In this document: positions 48,703-57,857 of the stretch, one piece after another
Layout of the letters: each line of letters opens with the position of its first letter
Numbering within the stretch: the stretch's first letter is position 1
Origin: an uncultured Bacteroidia bacterium
Lineage (GTDB): Bacteria > Bacteroidota > Bacteroidia > Bacteroidales > UBA932
Reading direction: 5' to 3'
Assembly: GCA_902762655.1 (NCBI GenBank)
Contig: CACWOZ010000009.1
Span: 1-64,000, forward strand
Length of the DNA stretch: 64,000 bases
Program-made: the position numbers and the translations under genes
Notes under the pieces: model-generated
Database searches by the model: none
The model's input: only the letters and a program-made list of their open reading frames with translations
What the model was told of the DNA's origin: nothing

Positions 48703-49505
48703 TTCTTATCTGAATTCTTTGATTGACGGATGTTGATTACGAGCAGGACCACCAGGATGACAAGGAAAAGTATGGTCATCAAAGGCTTGAGTTCAGGGGT
48801 AAGGCCGCCCTTGCGTGCGTCTGTATAGATGTATGTGGAAAGGGTGTCCAGGCCGATGGTTCCGCGGGTGAAGAAGGTGACCGCGAAGTCGTCCAGACTC
48901 ATGGTGAACGAGAGGATGAATCCCGAGATCATTCCCGGCCTTAGAGCAGGGATGAGCACCTTGCGCAGGGCCTGTGCAGGAGTGGCGCCCAGGTCCAGGG
49001 CGGCTTCGTAGATGTTGGGATTCATCTGGCTCAGCTTGGGCATCACATTGAGCACGACGTAAGGCGTGCAGAATGTGATATGGGCGAGTATGACGGTCGT
49101 GTATCCCTGAGATATGTGCAGGAATACGAAGAGCAGGAAGAGCGATACGCCGGTGATAATGTCGGGGTTGATCATCGGGATGTTGTTCAGGAAAGTCATC
49201 ACGTTCTTCCTTCGTCCTTTCATGTTGTAGATGCCGATTGCAGCGACCGTCCCCAGTAGAGTAGCGATGACGGACGCTATCAGGGCTATAACCAAGGTAT
49301 TCTCGACTGCGGAGAGCAGCCCCGAGGAATTCTGCATTGAGCCCGTGAAGAGGTTCTGGTAGAGCTTGAACGAGAATCCCGTCCAGTTGCCGAGACTCTT
49401 CGCCTCAGTGAACGAGAATACTGCAATGAACACTATAGGGGCGTAGAGGATGATCAGGATGAGCCAGATATAGAGCCTGGCGAATATTTTGCTGCGGGTC
49501 TTCAT
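48699..49505 (-). CDS. potC: spermidine/putrescine ABC transporter permease
   Basis: 268 residues. Six transmembrane segments and the EAA loop YEAALDLGATPAQALRKVLIPALRPG, which docks to the ATPase PotA. N-terminus [20 protein letters not shown]. It forms the inner-membrane channel with PotB. Its start overlaps the potB stop by one base, and it overlaps potD by 4 bp. The length is normal for PotC. Confidence 0.93.
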   Translation of the reverse strand: MKTRSKIFARLYIWLILIILYAPIVFIAVFSFTEAKSLGNWTGFSFKLYQNLFTGSMQNSSGLLSAVENTLVIALIASVIATLLGTVAAIGIYNMKGRRKNVMTFLNNIPMINPDIITGVSLFLLFVFLHISQGYTTVILAHITFCTPYVVLNVMPKLSQMNPNIYEAALDLGATPAQALRKVLIPALRPGMISGFILSFTMSLDDFAVTFFTRGTIGLDTLSTYIYTDARKGGLTPELKPLMTILFLVILVVLLVINIRQSKNSDKK

Positions 49506-50278
49506 CAGATTATCCCTCCATTCGTTGCTTCCTCGGTGTCATTGCCCTGGAAGAAAGTGGTTATACCTATGATTACAAGCATGATCAATGCGAGGGCGGC
49601 ACCGTAGTTCCACATGGAGTTGTTGATATTTTCCTGGATGATGGTACCGAAGAGCTTGATCTTGTTGTTGGTAAGGAATTCCGAAATGGCGAAGGTGGAT
49701 ACCGTCGGCATGAAGACCATCATCACGCCGCTGACCACACCCGGCATCGAAAGCGGGAGGGTGACCTTGCGGAAAACCTCGCCCGGAGTGGCTCCAAGGT
49801 CCTGTGCAGCCTCCGCATACGACTTGTCCATCTTGTTCAGCACATTGTAGATGGGGTAGATCATGAACGGAAGATAATCGTAGCACATACCGAAGAGCAG
49901 CGTGCCCTTTCCGAGGGGAATGCCCGCCATATTGAAGAGTTCCGCAGTGGCCAGCGTACGCATCAGGGCGTTGATCCACATTGGCAGGATGAAGAGCACC
50001 ACCGTAACCGCGCTGCGGTTCAGATTCTTGTTCGCCAGAATCCACGCTGCAGGATATCCTATGAGGATGCAAAGCAGGGTGTTCTCGATAGCCACTTCGA
50101 TTGACAATGCAAAGGTGCTGAGCGAATCGCCGTCCGAAAAGAACTTTGCGATGTTGCCCAAGGTGAAGTGCCCGGAATTGTCCTGGAACGCGTAGATGAC
50201 GATCAGCACCAGCGGCAGGACTACAAAGAGCACCAGAAAGATGAAATAGGGCAGAGCCCAACTGGATCTCTTACTCAT
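49505..50278 (-). CDS. potB: spermidine/putrescine ABC transporter permease
   Basis: 257 residues with six transmembrane segments. EAA loop [27 protein letters not shown]. The PotB/PotC pair is typical of spermidine/putrescine importers. It overlaps potA by 8 bp at its start and potC at its end. Shorter than E. coli PotB (275) but complete in the core. Confidence 0.93.
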   Translation of the reverse strand: MSKRSSWALPYFIFLVLFVVLPLVLIVIYAFQDNSGHFTLGNIAKFFSDGDSLSTFALSIEVAIENTLLCILIGYPAAWILANKNLNRSAVTVVLFILPMWINALMRTLATAELFNMAGIPLGKGTLLFGMCYDYLPFMIYPIYNVLNKMDKSYAEAAQDLGATPGEVFRKVTLPLSMPGVVSGVMMVFMPTVSTFAISEFLTNNKIKLFGTIIQENINNSMWNYGAALALIMLVIIGITTFFQGNDTEEATNGGII

Positions 50279-51665
50279 TTCCTGCAGCAGGTTTGGATAG
50301 TTTTATGTCTTGCGGAAGTATCTTGATGCCGACAAAGTCGCCCTTGTCCCAGATATCGTTGGTGTCTACCCAGATATTTTCACCTGTCTCTGTCTTGACG
50401 GTCAGATGGTAGTGGTTGCCCATGTAGAGTATAAACACCACATTGCCGGTCAAATCTGCCCCTTCTTCGTGATCGAGCAGATCTACTTTCTCGAAACGGA
50501 TGGTCGCAGTGACCTCATCTCCCTCGGCAAAACCTTCTGTTTTGCATTCGAATTCGGTGTCGAGGAATTCCACCTTCCCTTCGCCGGTAACCTTTGCAGG
50601 GTAGTTGTTCGCCGTGCGTTCCTTCTTCATCACCTGGATGTCATCCGGATCGATGTAGAGCATGACCTCGCTGCCGACCGGATAGGGATCGTAATCCTGT
50701 ATCATCAACTCATATCCCGTATCGGTGTCAACCCACATTTCGTAGTGGACGCCCTTGAATGTGCAGGAATTTACCTTGGCGGTGAACTGGCACTTTGCAG
50801 GATCTGTGGTGAAGTAGATGTCCTCGGGACGTACCACGACATCTACCGGGACATCCTCCCCGAACCCTTCGTCCACGCAGTCGAACTCGTGCTTGATGAA
50901 AGCCACGCGGCGGTCGTGCATCATCCTGCCTTTCAGGATGTTGCTCTCGCCTATGAAATCTGCGACAAATGCGTTGACAGGTTCGTTGTAGATGTCGATA
51001 GGGGAGCCGATCTGCTGTATCTTACCTTCATTTATGACCACGATGGTGTCGGAGAGAGTAAGTGCCTCCTCCTGGTCGTGGGTGACATATATGAAAGTGA
51101 TTCCGAGTTTTTTGTGCATCTCCTTTAGTTCGATCTGCATGTCTTTGCGCATCTTGAGGTCGAGCGCGGCAAGGGGCTCATCGAGGAGAAGCACCTTTGG
51201 CTGGTTCACTATTGCTCGGGCGATGGCGATGCGTTGCTGCTGCCCGCCTGAAAGGGTCTCGACGTCTCGGTCTTCGTAATCCGACATGGCCACGAGTTTG
51301 AGCACTCTGCGAACCCTCTTGTCTATTTCTTCCTCTGGGGTCTTCTTCAGTTTAAGGCCGAAGGCGATATTGTCGTAGACATCAAGGTGGGGGAAGAGGG
51401 CGTAGCGCTGGAACACGGTGTTCAGCGGGCGCATGTGGGGAGGAAGTCCGGCGATATCCCTGCCGTCGAGAGTGATGACTCCTTCATCCGGCTGCAGAAA
51501 ACCTGCAATCATGCGGAGCAATGTGGTCTTGCCACAGCCCGAAGGGCCCAGAAGGGTGAGAAACTCACCGCGGCGCACATAGAGGTTGATGTCATCGAGC
51601 ACCTTCTTGTCGCCGAAGGATTTGCTGAGGTGCTCTATGTTGATGATGCGTTCGTCTTTTGCCAT
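50271..51665 (-). CDS. potA: spermidine/putrescine ABC transporter ATP-binding protein
   Basis: 464 residues, longer than E. coli PotA (378). ATPase: Walker [12 protein letters not shown]-loop FQRYALFPH, signature [14 protein letters not shown], Walker [13 protein letters not shown], switch His VTHDQEEAL. Then a TOBE domain ([20 protein letters not shown]) and an additional C-terminal segment of ~80 residues ([40 protein letters not shown]) that looks like a second TOBE-like unit. It energises uptake through PotBC. It starts directly after the porin stop; the operon order is porin-potA-potB-potC-potD. Confidence 0.93.
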   Translation of the reverse strand: MAKDERIINIEHLSKSFGDKKVLDDINLYVRRGEFLTLLGPSGCGKTTLLRMIAGFLQPDEGVITLDGRDIAGLPPHMRPLNTVFQRYALFPHLDVYDNIAFGLKLKKTPEEEIDKRVRRVLKLVAMSDYEDRDVETLSGGQQQRIAIARAIVNQPKVLLLDEPLAALDLKMRKDMQIELKEMHKKLGITFIYVTHDQEEALTLSDTIVVINEGKIQQIGSPIDIYNEPVNAFVADFIGESNILKGRMMHDRRVAFIKHEFDCVDEGFGEDVPVDVVVRPEDIYFTTDPAKCQFTAKVNSCTFKGVHYEMWVDTDTGYELMIQDYDPYPVGSEVMLYIDPDDIQVMKKERTANNYPAKVTGEGKVEFLDTEFECKTEGFAEGDEVTATIRFEKVDLLDHEEGADLTGNVVFILYMGNHYHLTVKTETGENIWVDTNDIWDKGDFVGIKILPQDIKLSKPAAGNE

Positions 51666-52673
51666 TTATTTGCGGGGGAAGTTCAAGTAATACATAGCGC
51701 CAAATGAAACATTGACGAGTTTGAGGTCATGATGGTAACCGGCAGAAGCGATGAGACGTAAGTCTTCGCAATTCTTAAGAGGAAGCCAGTATCCATCGAC
51801 TCCGACTATGAGATCCTTGTTCTTGGTCTCGCGGTTGATCTCTCCGCCCATACGACCCCTGAGCATAAGCCTGTCGCAGGGAGTAAAGGTGATGGAGGGA
51901 ATCATTGTAAGACCTTTCATTACGACGTTTTCTTCGTCGCCCACAATATTATAAATGTCAAGACCGAAAGAGATTTCATCGGTCAGGGAATATGTTTGTC
52001 CTATGGAAATCAGGGGAAGGAAATCTCCTTTGTCACGCTGGACGGCAGCAACCGACCATATATTGGAGAAATCGCCATACTCGCCGCGCCATTCAGCAGC
52101 ATAATTGAATAGTCCGCTGGTGAAAGGATGTTCCCCGAAAGGAGATGCTGTCATCTGCAGCGAGAGGGTAGTGTTCTCGGCGGAATTGGTCCAGTCGGCC
52201 TTCAAGCCCCAATGATAGACTTGCAGACTGTTCCATGCGGTGGAAGCAATGAAGGAGAATGATTCGAAGTCGTATGCATCGAATTCGTAACCGCCAAAAG
52301 TCAGGGACTGTTTTCCTAAAGTGAAAGAGAAGTTCCCCAAAGCATAATTCAGATAAGCCCAGTCGAGCCAGTTTACATCGTCGCTGCGTCCGGTGTTGCT
52401 GTAGAGAAGGTTGATAGATTCCTTGTCTGCTGCAAGCCAGTGGTTGCAGACGCTGAACGATAGAGCATCGGAAATATTGCCTTCGAAAAGTGAATAGAGA
52501 GAAGAATCACCGAGTGTGAAATCGCCATTGTAATTGAATTCGAATCTCGGAATAACGGACAATCCGACACTGCGGCCGGAGTCCTCAGCCCCGGGTGCGG
52601 GCGCAAATTCTTGCGCAGGAGCACTCAGGCAGAGCAGCACGGATGCTGTAATAACTACCAGGAATTTCTTCAT
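51666..52673 (-). CDS. outer-membrane porin-like beta-barrel, first gene of the pot operon
   Basis: 335 residues. Signal peptide MKKFLVVITASVLLCLSAPA; then many short amphipathic strands with Gly/aromatic pattern (NISDALSFSVCNHWLAADKE, LGNFSFTLGKQSLTFGGYEF, TTLSLQMTASPFGEHPFTSG, YYLNFPRK), in line with a phosphate-selective-porin-like or OprP-type barrel. It sits directly before potA without a gap and has its own promoter, so it probably supplies the outer-membrane entry for polyamines. The substrate is inferred from operon context only. Confidence 0.7.
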   Translation of the reverse strand: MKKFLVVITASVLLCLSAPAQEFAPAPGAEDSGRSVGLSVIPRFEFNYNGDFTLGDSSLYSLFEGNISDALSFSVCNHWLAADKESINLLYSNTGRSDDVNWLDWAYLNYALGNFSFTLGKQSLTFGGYEFDAYDFESFSFIASTAWNSLQVYHWGLKADWTNSAENTTLSLQMTASPFGEHPFTSGLFNYAAEWRGEYGDFSNIWSVAAVQRDKGDFLPLISIGQTYSLTDEISFGLDIYNIVGDEENVVMKGLTMIPSITFTPCDRLMLRGRMGGEINRETKNKDLIVGVDGYWLPLKNCEDLRLIASAGYHHDLKLVNVSFGAMYYLNFPRK

Positions 52674-52710
52674 TTCTACACATAAAAAAAGGTTAAGTGA
52701 AACTTGGGTG

Positions 52711-52747
52711 CAAATGTAAAAAAATAATTCTATTTTTTGTATCTTTG
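52711..52747. promoter_or_regulatory. divergent promoters between the porin-pot operon and the nucleoside kinase
   Basis: Minus-strand TACATTTG covers 52718-52711 and starts the porin-pot transcript. Plus-strand TATCTTTG covers 52740-52747, 18 bp before the kinase ATG at 52766. The two boxes are 21 bp apart. Confidence 0.7.
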
Positions 52748-52765
52748 CGCCTTACAAATCACAAG

Positions 52766-54436
52766 ATGATTCAAGTTTACTGCAAAAACACCGGCGAAAC
52801 CAAATCTTTCCGGGAGGGTACCACCCTTCTTGACATGCTGCCGGAATTTGAGTTCGAGAGGCCTTTCCCAATAGTCTCTGCCAAAGTCAACAACGTTTCC
52901 CAAGGGCTTAAATTCAAGGTTTACAACAGCCGCACAGTGGAGTTCTGTGACGCCACAGTACCTAGCGGAATGCGCGTTTACATCCGTTCGCTATGCTTCC
53001 TGATGTGCAAGGCTGCCAAGGACCTGTTCCGCGGCAGCCGCATTTTTATCGAGCATCCCATCTCACACGGCTACTTCTGCGAACTGGTCAAGGCGGACAA
53101 GTCGCCGGTCACCCAGGAGGATGTCGACAAACTAAAGGCGAAGATGGCACGGCTCGTGCAGATGAATCAGCCCTTCCACCGTTTCGAAGCCCCAATCGAG
53201 CAGGTTATCGATATCATGCACAAGATTGGTGCAGAAGACAAGGTCAAACTCCTTGAGACCAGCGGACAGGTATATATGGACTATTATTCCCTGGGCAAGA
53301 ATAAAGACTACTATTACGGACGTCTGGTGCCTTGTACAGGATATCTCAAAGTCTGGGACCTGATGCTTTACAATGGTGGAATCCTCTTGTTGGGGCCCAG
53401 CAAGCATAATCCCACGGAACTTGCACCTTATATCGAGCAGCCCAAGACCTTCAAGATGTTCTCGGAGAACCGCAAATGGAACGAGATCATGGGCCTGAAT
53501 ACTGTAGGTGACCTTAACAAGAGCCTGCTGGACGGAAATGGCAGCGACCTTATCCAGATTGCCGAAGCCCTGCAGGAAAAAAAGATCGTGCAGATTGCAG
53601 AGGAGATAAACAAGCGCTACAACGGCCGGAACAAAGTACGCCTGGTGCTTATCACTGGTCCGTCGAGTTCAGGCAAAACCACGGTTTCCAAACGTCTCAG
53701 CGTACAACTTAAGGCCTGCGGACTGAGGCCCCTGACTTTCAGTACGGATGATTATTTCGTCGACAGGGAGAAAACCCCTCTTCTGCCCGACGGCACCCCG
53801 GACTTCGACAATTTCGACACTGTCGACCACAAGGCCCTGGAGAACGATCTCATAAAGATTCTTGCCGGCGAGGAAGTCGAGGTTCCCCAGTTCAACTTCG
53901 TGACAGGAAAAAGGGAATACAACGGCCGCAAGTATAAACTGGAACCGGGCAATGTGGTTGTTCTGGAGGGGATCCATGCCCTGAATCCGAAACTGACATC
54001 ACGCATCTCCGAGCGGATCAAGTTCCGCATCTTCATATCCACCCTCACGGGCATCGCCCTGGACAATCACAACTGCATCCCGACGAGTGACAACCGTCTG
54101 CTGAGACGTATTGTCCGAGACTATAATAATGGCGCTTTCACTGCACGCCAGACAATCAGCCAATGGCCCAAGGTGCGAGCCGCTGAGGATGAGTGGATAT
54201 ACCCTTATCAGGAAAATGCGGACGTAATGTTCAACTCTGCCTATCTTGTGGAATTCGCAGTGCTCCGCAATCATGCCGAGCCTATACTCTCCAGCGTACC
54301 CAAGAACTGTCCGGAATACGCCGAGGCTCACAGGCTGCTGAAGTTTATCCACTACTTCGTGCCTGTGCCTGACAAGGAGATTCCTCCGACCTCACTGCTC
54401 CGGGAATTTGTGGGAGGCAGTTCCTTCAAATACTAG
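52766..54436 (+). CDS. nucleoside (uridine kinase-like) kinase with N-terminal TGS-like domain
   Basis: 556 residues from the ATG at 52766 (a TTG-type start at 52697 lies before the promoter). The N-terminal ~60 residues (IQVYCKNTGETKSFREGTTL) look like a TGS/ubiquitin-like domain; a middle threonyl-tRNA-synthetase-like part follows (FIEHPISHGYFCELVKADKS). The C-terminal ~260 residues are a phosphoribulokinase/uridine kinase fold: Walker A LITGPSSSGKTTVSKR, FSTDDYFVDREKTPLLPDG, VVVLEGIHALNP. The family is annotated as nucleoside kinase in Bacteroidota. Divergent from the pot operon. Confidence 0.88.
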   Translation: MIQVYCKNTGETKSFREGTTLLDMLPEFEFERPFPIVSAKVNNVSQGLKFKVYNSRTVEFCDATVPSGMRVYIRSLCFLMCKAAKDLFRGSRIFIEHPISHGYFCELVKADKSPVTQEDVDKLKAKMARLVQMNQPFHRFEAPIEQVIDIMHKIGAEDKVKLLETSGQVYMDYYSLGKNKDYYYGRLVPCTGYLKVWDLMLYNGGILLLGPSKHNPTELAPYIEQPKTFKMFSENRKWNEIMGLNTVGDLNKSLLDGNGSDLIQIAEALQEKKIVQIAEEINKRYNGRNKVRLVLITGPSSSGKTTVSKRLSVQLKACGLRPLTFSTDDYFVDREKTPLLPDGTPDFDNFDTVDHKALENDLIKILAGEEVEVPQFNFVTGKREYNGRKYKLEPGNVVVLEGIHALNPKLTSRISERIKFRIFISTLTGIALDNHNCIPTSDNRLLRRIVRDYNNGAFTARQTISQWPKVRAAEDEWIYPYQENADVMFNSAYLVEFAVLRNHAEPILSSVPKNCPEYAEAHRLLKFIHYFVPVPDKEIPPTSLLREFVGGSSFKY

Positions 54437-54445
54437 ATTCCCGCC

Positions 54446-54904
54446 TTACTCTCTCTCCGCCAGACGCTTGAAGGCAAGTTCTTCGTATTTGGTGCCGGGG
54501 CGGCCGTAGTTGGCATAGGGGTAGATGCTGATGCCTCCTCTTGGGGTGAAGAGGCCGGTGACCTCAATGTAACGCGGGTCCATCAACTTGATGAGATCCT
54601 TCATTATGATGTTCACGCAGTCTTCGTGGAACGCACCGTGATTGCGGAAACTGAAGAGATATAGTTTCAGACTTTTGCTCTCGACCATGCGCACGTCCGG
54701 AATGTAGGAAATGCGGATTTCAGCGAAGTCCGGCTGACCTGTAATAGGGCAAAGGCTGGTGAATTCCGGGCAGTTGAAACGCACCCAGTAATCATTCTCC
54801 TGATGCTTGTTCACAAAAGTTTCGAGCACCTCGGGAGCATAGTCCTGTTTGTATTCCGTTTTGTGGCCCAGTGATTGCAGGCCTTCTTCTTTGCGAGTGT
54901 CCAT
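54446..54904 (-). CDS. queF: NADPH-dependent 7-cyano-7-deazaguanine (preQ0) reductase
   Basis: 152 residues, the type I QueF. Catalytic Cys52 in [13 protein letters not shown] with Asp59, and the QueF motif [20 protein letters not shown] (binding preQ0). It reduces preQ0 to preQ1 in queuosine synthesis. It is 1 bp downstream of the precursor transporter yhhQ on the same strand, so both are transcribed together. Other que genes are not in this window. Confidence 0.95.
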   Translation of the reverse strand: MDTRKEEGLQSLGHKTEYKQDYAPEVLETFVNKHQENDYWVRFNCPEFTSLCPITGQPDFAEIRISYIPDVRMVESKSLKLYLFSFRNHGAFHEDCVNIIMKDLIKLMDPRYIEVTGLFTPRGGISIYPYANYGRPGTKYEELAFKRLAERE

Positions 54905-54905
54905 T

Positions 54906-55589
54906 TTATTGAATGTCAGCGAGTTTAAAAGGATTATAGGAGATGCCCTTGTCGTAAACGTCGATGCCTTCCGAGGCCTTTACCCTGCGCACGACCAAAG
55001 CGGTTACGGGAAGTATGACGATCTCATATAGAATCTTGAAACTGACCTGGAACAGCATCATCGACGCCAACACCTTGGCAGGAGTGCCGATGAATGCGAT
55101 GGGCATGAAGATAAGGGAATCGAGGAGCTCTCCGGCGACGGAAGAGAGGATTGCACGGACCCCGAAGCGTTTGCCTTTGTCGGCAACCTTCATCTTGCTC
55201 AGGACCAGGGCATTCATGGTGGAACCAGCGAGGAAGGCCAAAAGTGAGGCGAATGCCACGCGCGGAGCCATGTTGAACATGTAATCGAAGTGTTCGCCAC
55301 CGTCCCAGAACGATGCGGATGGAAGCCAGACTACCAATTGGCCGATCAAAACCACGAAAAGGTTGGCAGCAAATGCGGTCCAGATTACCAAACGCGCCTT
55401 GCGGTATCCCCAGACCTCGGTAAGACAGTCGTTAAGGATGTAGGAGACTGGGAAAATGATGACCGCACCGGGTAGATTGATGCCCCGGCCGAGGGTGAAA
55501 ATCTTGGTTGCGAAGAGATTGGATGTAATGAGGCAGACGGTGAACGCCACTGCCATCAGCAGGAATGTAGTTGAGTATTTTTCTTTCAT
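54906..55589 (-). CDS. yhhQ: queuosine precursor transporter (YhhQ/QPTR family)
   Basis: 227 residues from the ATG at 55589 (longer readings would run through the promoter). Six transmembrane segments: [40 protein letters not shown] (conserved D-x-L-T-E-V-W-G-Y motif), [78 protein letters not shown]. It imports preQ0/preQ1 or related bases. Its leader holds a candidate preQ1 riboswitch, and queF follows it. Confidence 0.9.
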   Translation of the reverse strand: MKEKYSTTFLLMAVAFTVCLITSNLFATKIFTLGRGINLPGAVIIFPVSYILNDCLTEVWGYRKARLVIWTAFAANLFVVLIGQLVVWLPSASFWDGGEHFDYMFNMAPRVAFASLLAFLAGSTMNALVLSKMKVADKGKRFGVRAILSSVAGELLDSLIFMPIAFIGTPAKVLASMMLFQVSFKILYEIVILPVTALVVRRVKASEGIDVYDKGISYNPFKLADIQ

Positions 55590-55592
55590 CTT

Positions 55593-55624
55593 TGCAGTTT
55601 TTATAGTGGGTCCTGTTACACTTG
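55593..55624 (-). promoter_or_regulatory. candidate preQ1-I type riboswitch
   Basis: In transcript sense: AGTG, TAA, CAG, GACC, CACT, ATAAAAA, CTG. AGTG/CACT form stem P1 and CAG in the loop can pair with CTG in the A-rich tail, giving the H-type pseudoknot of preQ1-I; the ATAAAAACT tail resembles the classic one. The CTG lies 5 bases before the yhhQ ATG, so ligand binding could mask the start. The loop is not a perfect match to the consensus (one base offset before P1). Context (yhhQ-queF) supports it. Confidence 0.55.
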
Positions 55625-55643
55625 TTCCTCCCGGAACTCGCCG

Positions 55644-55651
55644 CAAAGATA
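55644..55651 (-). promoter_or_regulatory. -7 box of the yhhQ-queF transcript
   Basis: TATCTTTG on the minus strand, just after the copA stop codon (55660). A short hairpin GTTCC-GGGA-GGAAC lies at 55624-55637 between the box and the riboswitch candidate. Confidence 0.7.
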
Positions 55652-55659
55652 CTAAAGAA

Positions 55660-57792
55660 TTACTTATTACGCAAACGCAGGCTGTTGCATACAACACAGA
55701 CTGAACTGAGCGCCATACACGCTGCGGCTATCATAGGATTCAAGCAGAATCCGAAGAGTCCGGCTGCCATAGGTATCATCAGAACATTGTAGATGAATGC
55801 CCAGAAGAGGTTCTCTCTGATAATTCTGTTTGTATTACGCGACAGCACAATGAGCTGCGGCACCTTGGCGATATCGGAAGAGACGATGGTCACCATAGCT
55901 GAGTCCATAGCAATGTCGCTGCCACCGCCCATCGCAACACTGAGGTCGGCGGAGGCAAGTGCGGCGCTGTCGTTGATGCCGTCACCAACCATCGCAACCT
56001 TGTGCCTGCCTTTTTGCAATTCTTTTATATAGGCCACTTTATCGGCTGGGAAAGCGGATCCTTCAAACTTGTCGATACCGAGTTTGCGTGCTGTGAGACC
56101 GGTCGAGGCAGACGTATCGCCGGAGAGCAGGTAATTCTCTATCCCAAGACCTTTGAGTTCCTCTATTACATCTACGGCACTGCCGCGAAGTTCATCTTCA
56201 ACGGCGAATACGGCCAGCAGGTCGGACTCCGAGCTGAAATAGACCACGGTCTTGCCTTCCTTCTTCCACTGTTCTGCCTCAGGGCAAGAACGAGGGCTGC
56301 TGTTACCAATGAAGTAAGAAGTGCTCATGTAGGTTGCCTCTATACCCTTTCCAGGGATATTGATAAAGTCGCTGATCTTCTTCGGCTCCACATCACCTGC
56401 CTCGTCCACAAGAGCCGCCGCAAGAGGATGACCTGAATTCATTTCCATTGCCTTGAGAATGCCCCTGGAGAACTCGGAGAACCATATTGAGTGGCTGATT
56501 CTGGGTTCGCCTATCGTGAGGGTGCCTGTCTTGTCGAAAACAACCGCATCTATCTTGTGGGCCAACTGGAGAGCATCTGCATTTTTTATCAGTATGCCCT
56601 TGTCAGCGCCGTTCCCGATTCCGGCTACTATGGCCGTGGGTGTTGCAAGTCCCAGCGCGCAGGGGCAGGCGATGACAAGTACGGACACCATGTTCAGCAG
56701 GGCCTTGGCAAAGCCTGCGCCAGGAACGGTAAGCCAGCCTATAAAGGTGGCGATTGCTATAAGCAGGACTACCGGAACGAAGACGGCGGCCACCTTGTCG
56801 ACGGTGCGCTGTATCGCCGGCTTGCTTCCCTGAGCCTCGCGGACCATGCGGATAATGCCGGAAAGCATTGTGTCAGAGCCTGTCCTTTCTGCCAGTACTT
56901 TAAGGGCCCCATTGCCGTTAAGAGTGCCTGCAAATACTTTCTTTCCCTCATACTTCTCCACAGCCAGAGGCTCTCCGGTCAACATGCTCTCATTTACAAA
57001 GGAATTACCTTCCACCACCACTCCATCGACAGGAATCCTGGATCCTGGCTTGACCTTGACCGTCTCTCCGACCTTGACCTTGTCTTTTTTCGGGCGAAGG
57101 GCCATCAGTTTGCGTATGGATTCAGTAGTGCCATATTTCGCCCTCTCTTCCAGAACGCGACCGATAAGGATGAAGGCAGTAATCATGGTGGCGGAATCGA
57201 AATACAGCGGTGCCGTCCCTCCCTCAGGCGCGAGTACGGAGGGAAAGATGAGATTGAATGTGCTGAAGATAAAAGAGATAAGTGTGGAGATGGAAACCAG
57301 GGTATCCATTCCTGCAGAGAAGTGCCGGGCCTGCTTTATGGCGCTTGTATGAAAACGCCTGCCACACCAGAACACAGATACAGCAGCTAGCAGGAAGATT
57401 GTGATTCCTTTGCCATGAAAGTCTTTGACGCCCATTTGGATGATGAAAACAGCGATAGCAAGGATAATTGCGAGAATCATATCCCGGCGAATGTTTCTGT
57501 ATTCTTTACTGCGCAGTTCATCAGCCTTTTCCTCAGCCACAAATTCGGGGTCCTCGCTCTCGGCGTCGGAGTCCTCCTCCACTATAATATCGTATCCGGC
57601 GGCAATCACTGCTTTCCTGAGTTGAGCAGCATTGGTTACAGCATTGTCATATTCTACCTGCGCGGTATTCGAGGCAAGACTCACATTGCATTCTTTTACT
57701 CCTTCGACCGCCTTGATCGCTCCTTCAACCCTTGCGACACAAGCTGCGCAACCAAGGCCTTCTACAGGGAATGTCCTCTTTATGGTACTCAT
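55660..57792 (-). CDS. copA: copper-type heavy-metal P1B-ATPase
   Basis: 710 residues, inner membrane. One N-terminal heavy-metal-associated domain with GLGCAACVA (C15, C18), an acidic linker (EEDSDAESEDPEFVAEEKAD), then eight transmembrane segments. Motifs: GRVLEERAKYGTTESIRKLM, FVNESMLTGEP, the metal-site CPCALGLATP (CPC), the phosphorylation loop VVFDKTGTLTIG, GHPLAAAL (HP) and MVGDGINDSAALASADL. CPC with this helix pattern indicates Cu(I)/Ag(I) export. It stands upstream of yhhQ-queF but is separated by that promoter. Confidence 0.93.
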   Translation of the reverse strand: MSTIKRTFPVEGLGCAACVARVEGAIKAVEGVKECNVSLASNTAQVEYDNAVTNAAQLRKAVIAAGYDIIVEEDSDAESEDPEFVAEEKADELRSKEYRNIRRDMILAIILAIAVFIIQMGVKDFHGKGITIFLLAAVSVFWCGRRFHTSAIKQARHFSAGMDTLVSISTLISFIFSTFNLIFPSVLAPEGGTAPLYFDSATMITAFILIGRVLEERAKYGTTESIRKLMALRPKKDKVKVGETVKVKPGSRIPVDGVVVEGNSFVNESMLTGEPLAVEKYEGKKVFAGTLNGNGALKVLAERTGSDTMLSGIIRMVREAQGSKPAIQRTVDKVAAVFVPVVLLIAIATFIGWLTVPGAGFAKALLNMVSVLVIACPCALGLATPTAIVAGIGNGADKGILIKNADALQLAHKIDAVVFDKTGTLTIGEPRISHSIWFSEFSRGILKAMEMNSGHPLAAALVDEAGDVEPKKISDFINIPGKGIEATYMSTSYFIGNSSPRSCPEAEQWKKEGKTVVYFSSESDLLAVFAVEDELRGSAVDVIEELKGLGIENYLLSGDTSASTGLTARKLGIDKFEGSAFPADKVAYIKELQKGRHKVAMVGDGINDSAALASADLSVAMGGGSDIAMDSAMVTIVSSDIAKVPQLIVLSRNTNRIIRENLFWAFIYNVLMIPMAAGLFGFCLNPMIAAACMALSSVCVVCNSLRLRNK

Positions 57793-57857
57793 CTTATAAT
57801 CTTTTTATACAAAAATATTAAATTTGTAAGTATTTGACAACTGAAACACAAATTATT

